From NCBI GenBank assembly GCA_963781785.1, contig CAWAHD010000002.1, forward strand, positions 4,464,001-4,528,000: a stretch of 64,000 nucleotides of DNA, in the 5' to 3' direction. This DNA comes from CAWAHD01 sp963781785. GTDB lineage: Bacteria; Planctomycetota; Planctomycetia; Isosphaerales; Isosphaeraceae. Shown here piece by piece: positions 29,801-39,071 of the stretch (positions within the stretch are counted from its first letter, which is position 1; each line of letters begins with the position of its first letter). The notes beneath the pieces are model-generated. The model searched no databases. It saw only the letters and a list, made by a program, of their open reading frames with translations, and was not told the DNA's origin. A program made the translations under genes and the position numbers.

Positions 29801-32800
29801 TGGCTGGCGTGACCGAATACACCGGGGGGAATGGCTCATCTACCACGCTGGAAGCTTCGGGCACCGGCAGCGTCCTTGATCTGGGCAACGTCACCACGTG
29901 GGAAGGCGCGGTTGGCTGCTGCTGGCAGGCCCAGGTCAGCGCCCTGGCAGGAGGCGAAGTCTCCTTGCCCGCTCTCGCCACCGATAAGGGCGGAGCGACC
30001 CGCGTGCTGGCGCAAGGGACGGGCAGCGTCGTCGACCTGTCGGCATTACCCAAGCTGATCTCGGATCAGGGGGGCAACTACTCGGCGCTCCAGGCCACGC
30101 AGGGAGGCCAGATCAAGAGCCCCAGCCTGACGAACCTCAGCAACGTCCTGCTCACCATCGACGGCACCGGCACCCAGGACACGACGCAGATCACCTCCTT
30201 CGTCGGGGACACTCTTACCGTCACCGGCGGCAGTCCCAGCTTCACCGGCCTGACCACGATCGACGGCTCCAACATCAGCGTTAGCGGCGGGGTGAACCTG
30301 AAGTTGGCTGGCGTGACCGAATACACCGGGGGGAATGGCTCATCCACCACACTGGAAGCTTCGGGCACCGGCAGCGTCCTTGATCTGGGCAACGTCACCA
30401 CGTGGGAAGGCGCGGTCGGCTGCTGCTGGCAGGCCCAGGTCAGCGCCCTGGCAGGAGGCGAAGTCTCCTTGCCCGCTCTCGCCACCGATAAGGGTGGAGC
30501 GACTCGCGTGCTGGCACAAGGGACGGGCAGCGTCGTCGACCTGTCGGCATTACCCAAGCTGATCTCGGATCAGGGGGGCAACTACTCGGCGCTCCAGGCC
30601 ACGCAGGGAGGCCAGATCAAGAGCCCCAGCCTGACGAACCTCAGCGACGTCCTGTTCACCATCGACGGCACCGGCACCCAGGACACGACGCAGATCACCT
30701 CCTTCGTCGGGGACACTCTTACCGTCACCGGCGGCAGTCCCAGCTTCACCGGCCTGACCACGATCGACGGCTCCAACATCAGCGTTAGCGGCGGGGTGAA
30801 CCTGAAGTTGACTGGCGTGACCGAATACACCGGGGGGAATGGCTCATCCACCACACTGGAAGCTTCGGGCACCGGCAGCGTCCTTGATCTGGGCAACGTC
30901 ACCACGTGGGAAGGCGCGGTCGGCTGCTGCTGGCAGGCCCAGGTCAGCGCCCTGGCAGGAGGCGAAGTCTCCTTGCCCGCTCTCGCCACCGATAAGGGTG
31001 GAGCGACTCGCGTGCTGGCACAAGGGACGGGCAGCGTCGTCGACCTGTCGGCATTACCCAAGCTGATCTCGGATCAGGGGGGCAACTACTCGGCGCTCCA
31101 GGCCACGCAGGGAGGCCAGATCAAGAGCCCCAGCCTGACGAACCTCAGCGACGTCCTGTTCACCATCGACGGCACCGGCACCCAGGACACGACGCAGATC
31201 ACCTCCTTCGTCGGGGACACTCTTACCGTCACCGGCGGCAGTCCCAGCTTCACCGGCCTGACCACGATCGACGGCTCCAACATCAGCGTTAGCGGCGGGG
31301 TGAACCTGAAGTTGACTGGCGTGACCGAATACACCGGGGGGAATGGCTCATCCACCACACTGGAAGCTTCGGGCACCGGCAGCGTCCTTGATCTGGGCAA
31401 CGTCACCACGTGGGAAGGCGCGGTCGGCTGCTGCTGGCAGGCCCAGGTCAGCGCCCTGGCAGGAGGCGAAGTCTCCTTGCCCGCTCTCGCCACCGATAAG
31501 GGTGGAGCGACTCGCGTGCTGGCACAAGGGACGGGCAGCGTCGTCGACCTGTCGGCATTACCCAAGCTGATCTCGGATCAGGGGGGCAACTACTCGGCGC
31601 TCCAGGCCACGCAGGGAGGCCAGATCAAGAGCCCCAGCCTGACGAACCTCAGCGACGTTGTCCTGACCGTTACGCAAAACGGCACTGTGATCGATCCGAA
31701 TCTCTCAACGCTCATCGATGTGAGCCTCGTCGGTGACTCAACGGGAACGTTCAGCTTGTCGGCCAGTTTGGGTCTGTCCATCACTGGCGGTACGAGCACG
31801 GCCCAGGTCGGTACTCTGCTCGACGAAGGCAGCCTGAGCGTTCAAGCTGGTGCCACGCTTAACATCGAGGGAGGCTTGTCTGTCAACGGCTCTGGCATTC
31901 TGACCAGCGCGCCGGGGAGCACCATCGAGGTAAGCGGCAACTTGCTGGGCACAACCCAGAATGCCGACGACTTCAATCCCCAGGGGACGGTCGAGCTCGA
32001 CAGCGGCACCGGCACGAGCAATCCGCCGCAGGAACTCGAGGCCATGTCGGACGATCTCGGGGCCGTCCAGACGGGCTTTGCCAACAATTTCGCCTACGGG
32101 ACGATCAGCTTGACCAGCGACACGTCGGTCGAGCTGGTGGACCTATCGCACAATACAAGCAGCACGAGCCCCGAGGCGGTCTATGCCAACGAGCTGATCG
32201 TGCCGAGCGGCGCCAGCCTCAATCTGAACAACCTGCACCTTTATGTTCGCGGCGACCAGGTCAGTGGCACGATCGTGGGAGGAACGGTCACCGTCGTCCC
32301 GTCGGGCGGCACGATCGCGCTGAATACGCCAACGCCTGGCACGCTCACACCTGCGGGCGCATCCGACGACTGGACATTCTACGGCACAGCCGGCGAGTCG
32401 ATCACGATCCAGCTCAACCCCGGCAGCGGTGGCACGAACCCGGCGCTGTCGCCTCTTTTGAACTGGGGCCAAGCCGCCCTCCTGAACGCTGGCGGCAACT
32501 CGGTCGCTTCGACAAGCAGCACGAGCTCCGGCGCCGTTGCGTCGATCAGCGGCTTTGCGCTGCCGGCGAGTGGCACCTATACGATCCAGGTTGAAGCTCC
32601 CCAATCCCAGAGCTCCAGCACCGGCAACTATGTCCTCTCGGTATACAACGTCACGCCCAGCGTCAGCTCCTTGACCGTCAACCAGTCGTACACCGGCACG
32701 ATCGGGAGTGCCTACGGTGTGGATCAGTACGAGTTCACCGGCACCGCCGGCCAGCAGGTTGAGCTGAATGTGATCAACTCGTCCGGCGGCGTCGAGTTCG

Positions 32801-34632
32801 ATCTGAGCGGGTCCGGGGGCTATACGGCCTTCACGGATCTTTCGTCCAACTCGGGCCTGATCACTCTGCCTTCTACGGGAAGCTACGTCGTGACGGCTCA
32901 TGGCAACGGAGCTTCTGGCGGCTCCTATGCGTTCGAGCTGGAACAGACCTCGGTGACGAACCTGACGCTGGGCGCGCCTTACAGTGGCACGCTGACCGGC
33001 AGCGGCCAGGCCCAGCTCTTCGCAGTGAACGTGCCGGCCACGGAAGCGCTGCTGGTCTCGCTGAAGGACAGTACCTCGGCCGACGTCAACCAGATCTATG
33101 CCAAGCTCGGCTCGCCGCCGACGCCCGGTGACTACGCGTACGAGTTCGCCGACGGTGTTGCGGCCAGCCAGCAGTTGCTCGTGCCCTCGGCAGCGCCGGG
33201 GACGTGGTACATCCTGGTCGACTCCGTGTCGGTGCCCGAGTCCAGCGCTTTTACCCTCTCGGTTACGGGCACGCCGATCACTCTGGCTGCTGTGGCCCCT
33301 GCTCAGGCGGCGACGGGCAGCACGGCCACGTTGACGTTGACCGGTTCGGGATTCAACAACACGACCACGGTCGCGCTGCTGCCGATGGCCGGCTCGGCCT
33401 ACAAGGCCAGCAGCGTGACGCTCGATACGTTCACGCAACTGTCGGCGACGTTCGATCTGACCGGAGTGCCGCAAGGGGTCTACTCGGTGGTGGTTAGCAA
33501 CCCGGGTGGACAGAGCTCCGAGTTGGCGGCCGGTTTCACCGTCACGGCATCAGGCGAGGCTCATTTCGTCTCGCACCTGATTCTTCCCAGCGAGATGGGC
33601 CGCCACATCTCCTCGACGATCTATGTCGAGTATTCCAATACGGGAACCGTGGCCATGCCGGCACCGCTGCTGGTGCTCTACGCGCCGCCCGAGGTTGTCA
33701 ACGGCCAGACGATCGTCAACCTGCCGCTGTTGACGCTCAACCCGGCGCTGGTGGTCTCGGGGTACTGGACCTCCGCCCTTCCGGCTGGCTACTCGAACTC
33801 CGTCCAGATCTTGGCGACCGGCACGGAAGTGCCAGGCATGCTCGAACCGGGCGAATCGATCACCGTGCCGGTTTACTACGCCGGGATGCAGCAACCCTGG
33901 AGCTTCGCGGAAACCAGCTTCCAGTTCGCCCTCGACTACTATACCCAGCACGACACGACCTCTTTGGATTGGAACAGTCTGCAAGGGAGCCTCCAGCCGC
34001 CGGGGATCTCCACCACGGCCTGGAACGCCATTTCAAGTAGCCTCGCAACCGGGGTCGGAGGCACCTGGGGCGGTTACGTGACGATGCTCGATAACGAGGT
34101 TTCGTACCTCGGCCAGTTGGGCGAGGATGTGACTGATGTCAGCGAGCTCTGGTCGTTCGCCATGATGCAGGCCGACGGATTGACGCCCACGCCGGAGCTA
34201 GCCGGCGCCACGGACATCGACGTGGCGGCTCCGGGGCAGGCGTCCCTGGATTTCAGCCGAGTTTACCAGGAACCGATCAGCTCGCGCGATGCGATAGGAC
34301 CGCTCGGTTACGGCTGGAGCGACGATTGGCAGTATTCGGTGAGCGTGGCGTCCGACGGCACCGTCACCGTGACCATGCCCACGGGCGACCAACGCATCTT
34401 CCAGCCCGACAGCCGCGGCAGCGATTACTTCGATCAGCCGGGTGACCACGGCATCCTCACCGAAGGCACCGGCGGCACGTTCACCCTGCAAGAGACCGAC
34501 GGCGAGGTCGAAGCCTTCAACGCGAACGGCACGCTCAATTACGTCCAGGACACCGACGGCAACCGGATCACGGCGGGCTACACGAGCGGGCAACTTACCG
34601 GTGTCCTCCCAACCAAAATGCTTGCTGCGTAA
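26809..34632 (+). CDS. Giant secreted repeat protein with RHS-like region, 3' end cut off by a mobile element
   Basis: About 2600 residues are visible from ATG 26809. The N-terminus carries PRLEGLEARQLLS, the planctomycete surface-protein motif. Next is WNGKAGDNLWSDAGNWSAG, typical of passenger-type beta-helix repeats. Residues about 193-1617 are nine copies of a 168-residue unit containing WEGAVGCCWQAQ. Then come two pre-peptidase C-terminal-like domains (about 1835-2050), an IPT/TIG-like domain (about 2160-2240), a CARDB-like stretch (SSTIYVEYSNTGTVAMPAP) and the start of an RHS/YD region (LDFSRVYQ, GPLGYGWSDDWQ, DTDGNRITAGY). The last residues (LPTKMLAA) come from the inserted element. The distal part of a similar gene resumes at 39072. 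Probably an adhesin-like surface protein. Confidence 0.85.
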   Translation: MAMSPRSVPRRVVNPRSRRSRVTIPRLEGLEARQLLSTDFWNGKAGDNLWSDAGNWSAGVPGSTSDVDIPSGFATIQYTSAAGNTTIDSIVAASPIDISGGALTVQSSSAISSTISAGLTMTGGSLTASGSDTAVTVTGTTAVSGASLFAENGATLDLKQLTSYSAGPTVTTTVEASGAGSVLDLPNVTTWEGAVGCCWQAQVSALAGGEVSLPALATDKGGATRVLAQGTGSVVDLSALPKLISDQGGNYSALQATQGGQIKSPSLTNLSDVLFTIDGTGTQDTTQITSFVGDTLTVTGGSPSFTGLTTIDGSNISVSGGVNLKLAGVTEYTGGNGSSTTLEASGTGSVLDLGNVTTWEGAVGCCWQAQVSALAGGEVSLPALATDKGGATRVLAQGTGSVVDLSALPKLISDQGGNYSALQATQGGQIKSPSLTNLSDVLFTIDGTGTQDTTQITSFVGDTLTVTGGSPSFTGLTTIDGSNISVSGGVNLKLAGVTEYTGGNGSSTTLEASGTGSVLDLGNVTTWEGAVGCCWQAQVSALAGGEVSLPALATDKGGATRVLAQGTGSVVDLSALPKLISDQGGNYSALQATQGGQIKSPSLTNLSNVLLTIDGTGTQDTTQITSFVGDTLTVTGGSPSFTGLTTIDGSNISVSGGVNLKLAGVTEYTGGNGSSTTLEASGTGSVLDLGNVTTWEGAVGCCWQAQVSALAGGEVSLPALATDKGGATRVLAQGTGSVVDLSALPKLISDQGGNYSALQATQGGQIKSPSLTNLSDVLFTIDGTGTQDTTQITSFVGDTLTVTGGSPSFTGLTTIDGSNISVSGGVNLKLTGVTEYTGGNGSSTTLEASGTGSVLDLGNVTTWEGAVGCCWQAQVSALAGGEVSLPALATDKGGATRVLAQGTGSVVDLSALPKLISDQGGNYSALQATQGGQIKSPSLTNLSDVLFTIDGTGTQDTTQITSFVGDTLTVTGGSPSFTGLTTIDGSNISVSGGVNLKLAGVTEYTGGNGSSTTLEASGTGSVLDLGNVTTWEGAVGCCWQAQVSALAGGEVSLPALATDKGGATRVLAQGTGSVVDLSALPKLISDQGGNYSALQATQGGQIKSPSLTNLSNVLLTIDGTGTQDTTQITSFVGDTLTVTGGSPSFTGLTTIDGSNISVSGGVNLKLAGVTEYTGGNGSSTTLEASGTGSVLDLGNVTTWEGAVGCCWQAQVSALAGGEVSLPALATDKGGATRVLAQGTGSVVDLSALPKLISDQGGNYSALQATQGGQIKSPSLTNLSDVLFTIDGTGTQDTTQITSFVGDTLTVTGGSPSFTGLTTIDGSNISVSGGVNLKLTGVTEYTGGNGSSTTLEASGTGSVLDLGNVTTWEGAVGCCWQAQVSALAGGEVSLPALATDKGGATRVLAQGTGSVVDLSALPKLISDQGGNYSALQATQGGQIKSPSLTNLSDVLFTIDGTGTQDTTQITSFVGDTLTVTGGSPSFTGLTTIDGSNISVSGGVNLKLTGVTEYTGGNGSSTTLEASGTGSVLDLGNVTTWEGAVGCCWQAQVSALAGGEVSLPALATDKGGATRVLAQGTGSVVDLSALPKLISDQGGNYSALQATQGGQIKSPSLTNLSDVVLTVTQNGTVIDPNLSTLIDVSLVGDSTGTFSLSASLGLSITGGTSTAQVGTLLDEGSLSVQAGATLNIEGGLSVNGSGILTSAPGSTIEVSGNLLGTTQNADDFNPQGTVELDSGTGTSNPPQELEAMSDDLGAVQTGFANNFAYGTISLTSDTSVELVDLSHNTSSTSPEAVYANELIVPSGASLNLNNLHLYVRGDQVSGTIVGGTVTVVPSGGTIALNTPTPGTLTPAGASDDWTFYGTAGESITIQLNPGSGGTNPALSPLLNWGQAALLNAGGNSVASTSSTSSGAVASISGFALPASGTYTIQVEAPQSQSSSTGNYVLSVYNVTPSVSSLTVNQSYTGTIGSAYGVDQYEFTGTAGQQVELNVINSSGGVEFDLSGSGGYTAFTDLSSNSGLITLPSTGSYVVTAHGNGASGGSYAFELEQTSVTNLTLGAPYSGTLTGSGQAQLFAVNVPATEALLVSLKDSTSADVNQIYAKLGSPPTPGDYAYEFADGVAASQQLLVPSAAPGTWYILVDSVSVPESSAFTLSVTGTPITLAAVAPAQAATGSTATLTLTGSGFNNTTTVALLPMAGSAYKASSVTLDTFTQLSATFDLTGVPQGVYSVVVSNPGGQSSELAAGFTVTASGEAHFVSHLILPSEMGRHISSTIYVEYSNTGTVAMPAPLLVLYAPPEVVNGQTIVNLPLLTLNPALVVSGYWTSALPAGYSNSVQILATGTEVPGMLEPGESITVPVYYAGMQQPWSFAETSFQFALDYYTQHDTTSLDWNSLQGSLQPPGISTTAWNAISSSLATGVGGTWGGYVTMLDNEVSYLGQLGEDVTDVSELWSFAMMQADGLTPTPELAGATDIDVAAPGQASLDFSRVYQEPISSRDAIGPLGYGWSDDWQYSVSVASDGTVTVTMPTGDQRIFQPDSRGSDYFDQPGDHGILTEGTGGTFTLQETDGEVEAFNANGTLNYVQDTDGNRITAGYTSGQLTGVLPTKMLAA
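27385..31660 (+). repeat. 504-bp coding tandem repeat, about 8.5 copies with a 1512-bp super-repeat
   Basis: The CCWQAQ-encoding segment recurs nine times at exact 504-base steps (near 27393, 27897, 28401, 28905, 29409, 29913, 30417, 30921, 31425). Units differ by only a few bases. Marker variants recur 1512 bases apart: the 'tctaccacg' variant near 28327 and 29839, and the SNVLLTID variant near 28623 and 30135. So a three-unit block has been duplicated. The first half-unit is the most divergent. Confidence 0.97.
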
Positions 34633-34701
34633 TTTGGAGAATTGACCGGAGCAATCGACGTCTCCTCCCAGCCGCGGCAATGCCGCAGAGGCGAGGAGCA
34701 A

Positions 34702-36442
34702 ATGTGGAACGAGTGGAATCGGTGGTGGAGTGGTCGAGGCGCGCCTGGCGAACGGCCGCCTGAAGAATTGGTCCTGCCCACATCCGATTTAAAGAATGAT
34801 CCGGCGGCGGAAAGTGAACCGGACGCGGTCGATTCCCAGATTGACCTCATCACATTTCCGGACGCGATCGACACGAAATCGGAGAATGCGGACGCCTGCA
34901 TTGCGGAGACGGTCCATCCTGATGAACGTACACCCGAGCCGCCGGGCCTGCCCGATCGTGGGGATGAGACCGCTCCGGAGTTTGGAGACGCCCCGCAGTC
35001 GCCTGCCCGGGACGACCTCGGTCTGGACGCGGACGGGCCCTCCGGGGTTCCGACCAACGAATTCGACAACCCGCCGGCTCATTTCGATCCGGTCGCTGAG
35101 CTCAGGCGGCAAGGGCTCGGGCTGCCGACCGGCAAAAGACGCACGCAACGCGGTCGGCGGCTGGCTCGACCCGAGGAGGTCAAGCCAGCGGCGTACAATC
35201 CCCAGCAGCGACTCATGATTCTCGACTGCTGGCAGCGCAGCGGCTTGCCCGCCAAGGATTTCGCAACCTTGGTGGGCGTCTCCAAGCATACGCTCTATGC
35301 CTGGAAACAGCGGTTCACCCAACAGGGACCGGCCGGCTTGCTCGAACAGCCCCGAGGCGCCCGCGAAGGAAGCCGCCTGCCCGACCTGACCAAACGCACC
35401 ATCCTCTTGCTCAAGCAGGCGCATCCCGACTGGGGATGCGAGCGCATCAGCCAGATGCTGGTGCGCGGCCCGGCACTGCCGGCCAGTCCGCCAGCGGTCG
35501 CCCGTGTGCTTCATGAGGCGGGCTACCAGTTGCAGGAAACCCCCACACGACCTCATCCCGACAAGGTCCGCTTCTTCGAGCGGGCCAGGCCCAGCCAGCT
35601 CTGGCAAACCGACCTGTTCACCTTCGTGCTCAAGCGGCAGAACCGGCGCGTCTACCTGGTTGCCTTCCTCGACGACCACAGCCGGTTCATCGTCAGCTTC
35701 GGTCTGCACGCCAGCCAGTCGACGGCCCTGGTGCTGGAGGTTCTCCGTGCGGGCATCGCGGCCTACGGAGCCCCCGAGGAAATCCTCACCGACAATGGCG
35801 CTCAGTACGTCACCTGGCGGGGCGAGAGCACTTTCCAGAAGGAGCTCAAAGGGCGCGGCATCCGCCAGATCGTGGCCGCGCCGCGCCATCCTCAGACCTT
35901 GGGCAAGATCGAGCGGTTCTGGGGAACGCTCTGGCGCGAGTGCGTGGAGACGGCTGTGTTCCTCGATCTGGCCGACGCCCGCGCGGATCGGCCACTTCAT
36001 CGACTGGTATAACTTCCAGCGCACCCACAGCGGGATCGACGGCCTGGTGCCGGCGGACCGGTTTTTCGGGGCGGCTCCCGAGGTCCTCCTGACCCTCAAA
36101 GATCGGGTCGCCGCCAACGCACTGGAGCTGGCTCGCAACGGCTTGCCCAAGCCCCCGTTCTACGTGACAGGCCAACTGGGCGGCAAGAATTTCAGCCTGC
36201 ATGCCGAAGGCGAGCGCGTGTTCCTGACGCGCGAAGGGGGCGTTCGGCAAGAAGTGGATCTGGTGCCGCCAGCCGCTTTCGCGGACTCAGCCGCGATGCC
36301 CAAGGCCATCTGCCCAGATGGCTCTCCGGCCGCCGGACCGCTTGGCGATGTGCCGGCACAGACGCACGATGAGCTGCCGCCGCAAGGGTCCCCGCCGGCG
36401 ACGCCGGACGAGACAGCGAACGAGGAAGGAGGCAAGCCATGA
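34702..36442 (+). CDS. DDE (rve) transposase A of the four-gene element, frameshifted
   Basis: Started at ATG 34702, behind a GAGGAG ribosome site. A long acidic N-terminal region is followed by a helix-turn-helix (GLPAKDFATLVGVSKHTLYAWKQRF), a second HTH-like region, and an integrase core with LWQTDLF (Asp near 35610), EILTDNGAQY (Asp near 35790) and GKIERFW (Glu near 35910). This is an IS3/IS481-like DDE enzyme. The frame changes near 35985 in a CGCGCG context, where ADARA joins to RIGHFIDWYNFQRTHSGI; that segment is the normal continuation. The stop overlaps the next ATG (ATGA at 36439). Expected role: strand transfer of the element. Confidence 0.8.
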
Positions 36443-37137
36443 CGGCGAACCCTGCCTCGGCCCGGCCGCACGGCCGGGCGCCTCGACAAAAGGAAGCCGC
36501 GGCGCAGCGATCGCGCGGAACCTACCGGCGGCAACTGACGGCGGATTGTCCCGAAGCCCCGCACATCGGCCCTGAAGCCAGACGCGCCGCGGCTCTGGTC
36601 CTCGAAGTGCTGGCCGGAGTGCGGACTCCCGCTGGTGCCGCGACGGCGCTGGGAATCCGGTTGCCGCGCTACTATCTCCTGGAGCAGCGAGCCATTCGAG
36701 GGCTGATCTGGGCGTGTGAGCCCCGTCCGGTTCGGCGCACGGTCTCGACCGACCGGCGGCTGGCTCGCCTGGAGCGCGAGCTGTCTGTCAGCCGGCGTGA
36801 GCTCGCTCGCCATCAGGCGCTAGCCCGAACCACTCAACGCGTGTTGGGGCTGGCGCCGGCGGCCAGCAAAACGCAGGAGACGTCAAGCGGAGCCAAACGG
36901 CGGCGGCGGAAACCGTGCGTGCGAGCACTCCGCGCCGCGCGGTTGCTGCAAACCGCGGATTCACCTGGCAAGGAAGGGCCGGCTGCGGTACAAGGACCCG
37001 TTGGGAAACCCCCTGCGGCGGGGCCTGCTGGCGATGGGAATCGACCGGCGGGGTTGGAGACGATCCGCTCCGAAGCGCAGGGCGATCACGGAGGGTCTAT
37101 CCATGCCGGCCGGCCGAAAGCCATTGAGCATCGCTGA
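36439..37137 (+). CDS. Element-encoded accessory protein B
   Basis: 232 residues. The start overlaps the stop of transposase A (ATGA), which argues for translational coupling. The first half is helical: EARRAAALVLEVLAGVRTPAGAATALGIRLPRYYLLEQRAI looks like a small DNA-binding or HTH-type domain, then comes a coiled-coil-like RLARLERELSVSRRELARHQ. From about 36950 the translation becomes low-complexity, while another frame reads KGRLRYKDPLGNPLRRGLLAMGIDRRGW into the next gene. A frameshift at the CCGCGG near 36955 is therefore possible, in which case B and C could be one protein. No known family recognised. Confidence 0.55.
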   Translation: MTANPASARPHGRAPRQKEAAAQRSRGTYRRQLTADCPEAPHIGPEARRAAALVLEVLAGVRTPAGAATALGIRLPRYYLLEQRAIRGLIWACEPRPVRRTVSTDRRLARLERELSVSRRELARHQALARTTQRVLGLAPAASKTQETSSGAKRRRRKPCVRALRAARLLQTADSPGKEGPAAVQGPVGKPPAAGPAGDGNRPAGLETIRSEAQGDHGGSIHAGRPKAIEHR

Positions 37138-37504
37138 CCAAGTCGACCGTCTGGCAGGATCACCCGTAGCCAAGGCCCGGCTGCGGGTGATCCTGGCCAA
37201 TCTCGCGGGGGAGATCAACGTCGCCGACGCGTGCGCCGATCTGGGAATCGAGGAGTCTTGGTTCTTCGATCTCAAGCACGAGAGCCTGGAGCGCTGGGTG
37301 AAAACCCTGGAACCGGGATCACCCGGGCGGCGTCCCTCGGCGGAGAAAACGCCCGAGCAACAACAGATCGCGGAACTGGAACGAAAAGTTGAGCGGTTGG
37401 AGCTGGAGCTGAAAGGGGCCCAGTTACGGGCGGAGCTGGCGCGCCAAGGTCTGTCTCGGCCCAAGCCGCAGCTCAAGCAAGCCGCAAAAAAAGCGAGTCG
37501 GTGA
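37104..37504 (+). CDS. Element-encoded accessory protein C (HTH plus coiled coil)
   Basis: 133 residues from ATG 37104; the frame is open further upstream. The segment KARLRVILANLAGEINVADACADLGIEESWFFDLKHE looks like a helix-turn-helix of the type found in transposase OrfA proteins. The C-terminal part (EQQQIAELERKVERLELELKGAQLRAEL) is a leucine-zipper-like coiled coil, as in IS3-family OrfA subunits that pair with the catalytic subunit. The stop overlaps the GTG start of the last gene (GTGA at 37501). Likely a DNA-binding partner of transposase D. Confidence 0.65.
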
Positions 37505-39040
37505 GGGATCAAGTTGAAGATGCAGGCAGCGTCCCTCACCGAGACCATGAGACCAGGAAAGCCTCCACGAATTCCGATCTGTTCCGGGACGCCGTAGCCG
37601 GAGACGCTCGGGACGACACCGACTTCGAGTTCGAACTTGAGAGCCAAACTGCGGCGGTCGTGGTCGACGAGACCAGCGATCCGGCACGTCGTCACGACCG
37701 CAGCATCGCGAGCGCGTGGGTCGGCAACGATGGTGCCGCGCTCTTGTCGATCGCGACCGCCATGCCGGGCTGGACGATGACCACCGCGGGAGACCCCCTT
37801 GGCCATTCAGCCGGCACGCCGCCGTGTGCGCGTGGTGAGGCGCGGGCCGGTCAGGCGGCGGTCGAGGCACGTCGCCGAGACTCGCTGCCACTGGATGATC
37901 GCGCCAGTCAGGCCGAACGTGTGCCAACGCCCGACAATCGCGAGCGACGGCGCCGCGGTTGGGATCGCCAATCATGGCGCCGATGGAGCGAGCGCGATCT
38001 GCGAAAACGGTCGGTTGCGTTTCGCCGTTACGCGCGTGGCCACGGCTGGTCGACGGAGGAGACGGCCCAAGCTCTTGGTCTCTCACCGCGCACCATGTGG
38101 AATTGGGATCGAGGTTGGGGCGCAGATCGGCTGGCGCCGCGTCCGCGGGGGCGGCCGCCGCAGATCGCCCCGGTCGAGCGCCAAGCCGAGGTCACCGGCT
38201 TTTTGGAACTGCACGGCCCGAGCATCAGCCTATCGAGTCTCCAGGCCGAGTATCCCGATGTCGCGGCGCCGAACTGGCTGAGCTCAAAGCGGAATATCGT
38301 GCCGAGTGGCTCCAAGAGCATGTCGAGGAACGGTGTCGGCTGGAGTGGCTCTGCGGAGGCAGCGCGTGGGCGATGGATTTCACTCATCCCCTCTACCTGA
38401 TCGACGGCGTCTTGCCTGCGATCCTGAACGTGCGCGACCTGGCGAGTCGACAGCAGTTGCTCTGGCTGGCGGTGGCGCGTGAGGACGCGGCGACCGTGGT
38501 GGAAGCACTGGCCGATTTGTTTGAGGAGCACGGTGCGCCGCTGGTCATGAAATGTGACAACGGTCCGGCGTTCCGCGCCACCTGACGAAGCGCTTCTTGC
38601 TCGGCCGGGAGGTTTTCACTTTGTACTCGCCGCCGTACTGTGCCCAGTACAATGGCGGCTGTGAGCGTGCCAACCGCACGCTCAAGGAGTTGACCGCGCA
38701 CGTTGCCGATCAAGCGGATCGCCGCGACTTCTGGACGAGCGACGATCTCCTGACCGCGCGTCTTCGCGCCAACCGACTGAGTCGGCCATGGGGACCGACG
38801 GGACTGACTCCGGAAGAAACCTGGGCGGTGCGCGCCGTTTTGTCACTGGACAGACGCAAAAACATGTGGCAACATTTAAGGAGCGAGATCGCGACTGTCC
38901 TGGAACAGCGCATGATCGACCCAGCAGCCGCGCTCTCGCATTACCCCCAAGCCGAGATCGAGCGGATCGCGGCGCAACCCGTCCTCGAACAGCTCGGTCT
39001 CCTTCACGTCACGAGGAGACGAATTACTCCGGCATTTTGA
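37501..39040 (+). CDS. DDE (rve) transposase D of the four-gene element, two frameshifts
   Basis: GTG 37501 overlaps the preceding stop. The N-terminal region is charged and poorly conserved. HTH: GWSTEETAQALGLSPRTMWNWDRG. The integrase core is spread over three frames: LKAEYRAEWLQ and WAMDFTHPLYLIDG (first Asp, near 38373), then MKCDNGPAFRA (second Asp, near 38557), then TLYSPPYCAQYNGGCERANRTLKEL (Glu, near 38665). Breaks lie near 38262 and 38580, both in GCGCC-rich contexts. The core is distinct from transposase A, so the element encodes two different DDE enzymes. Activity depends on whether the frameshifts are real. Confidence 0.75.
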
Positions 39041-39071
39041 CGCCCAATCGCTGCACGATTAATGGTGGGGG

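Noticed and set aside
27558..31799. Series of 159-residue minus-strand frames repeating every 504 bases
   Set aside because: They simply mirror the tandem repeat of the giant gene; no start signals and no domains.
34789..36150. 453-residue minus-strand frame
   Set aside because: Antisense to transposase A, which has the complete DDE core.
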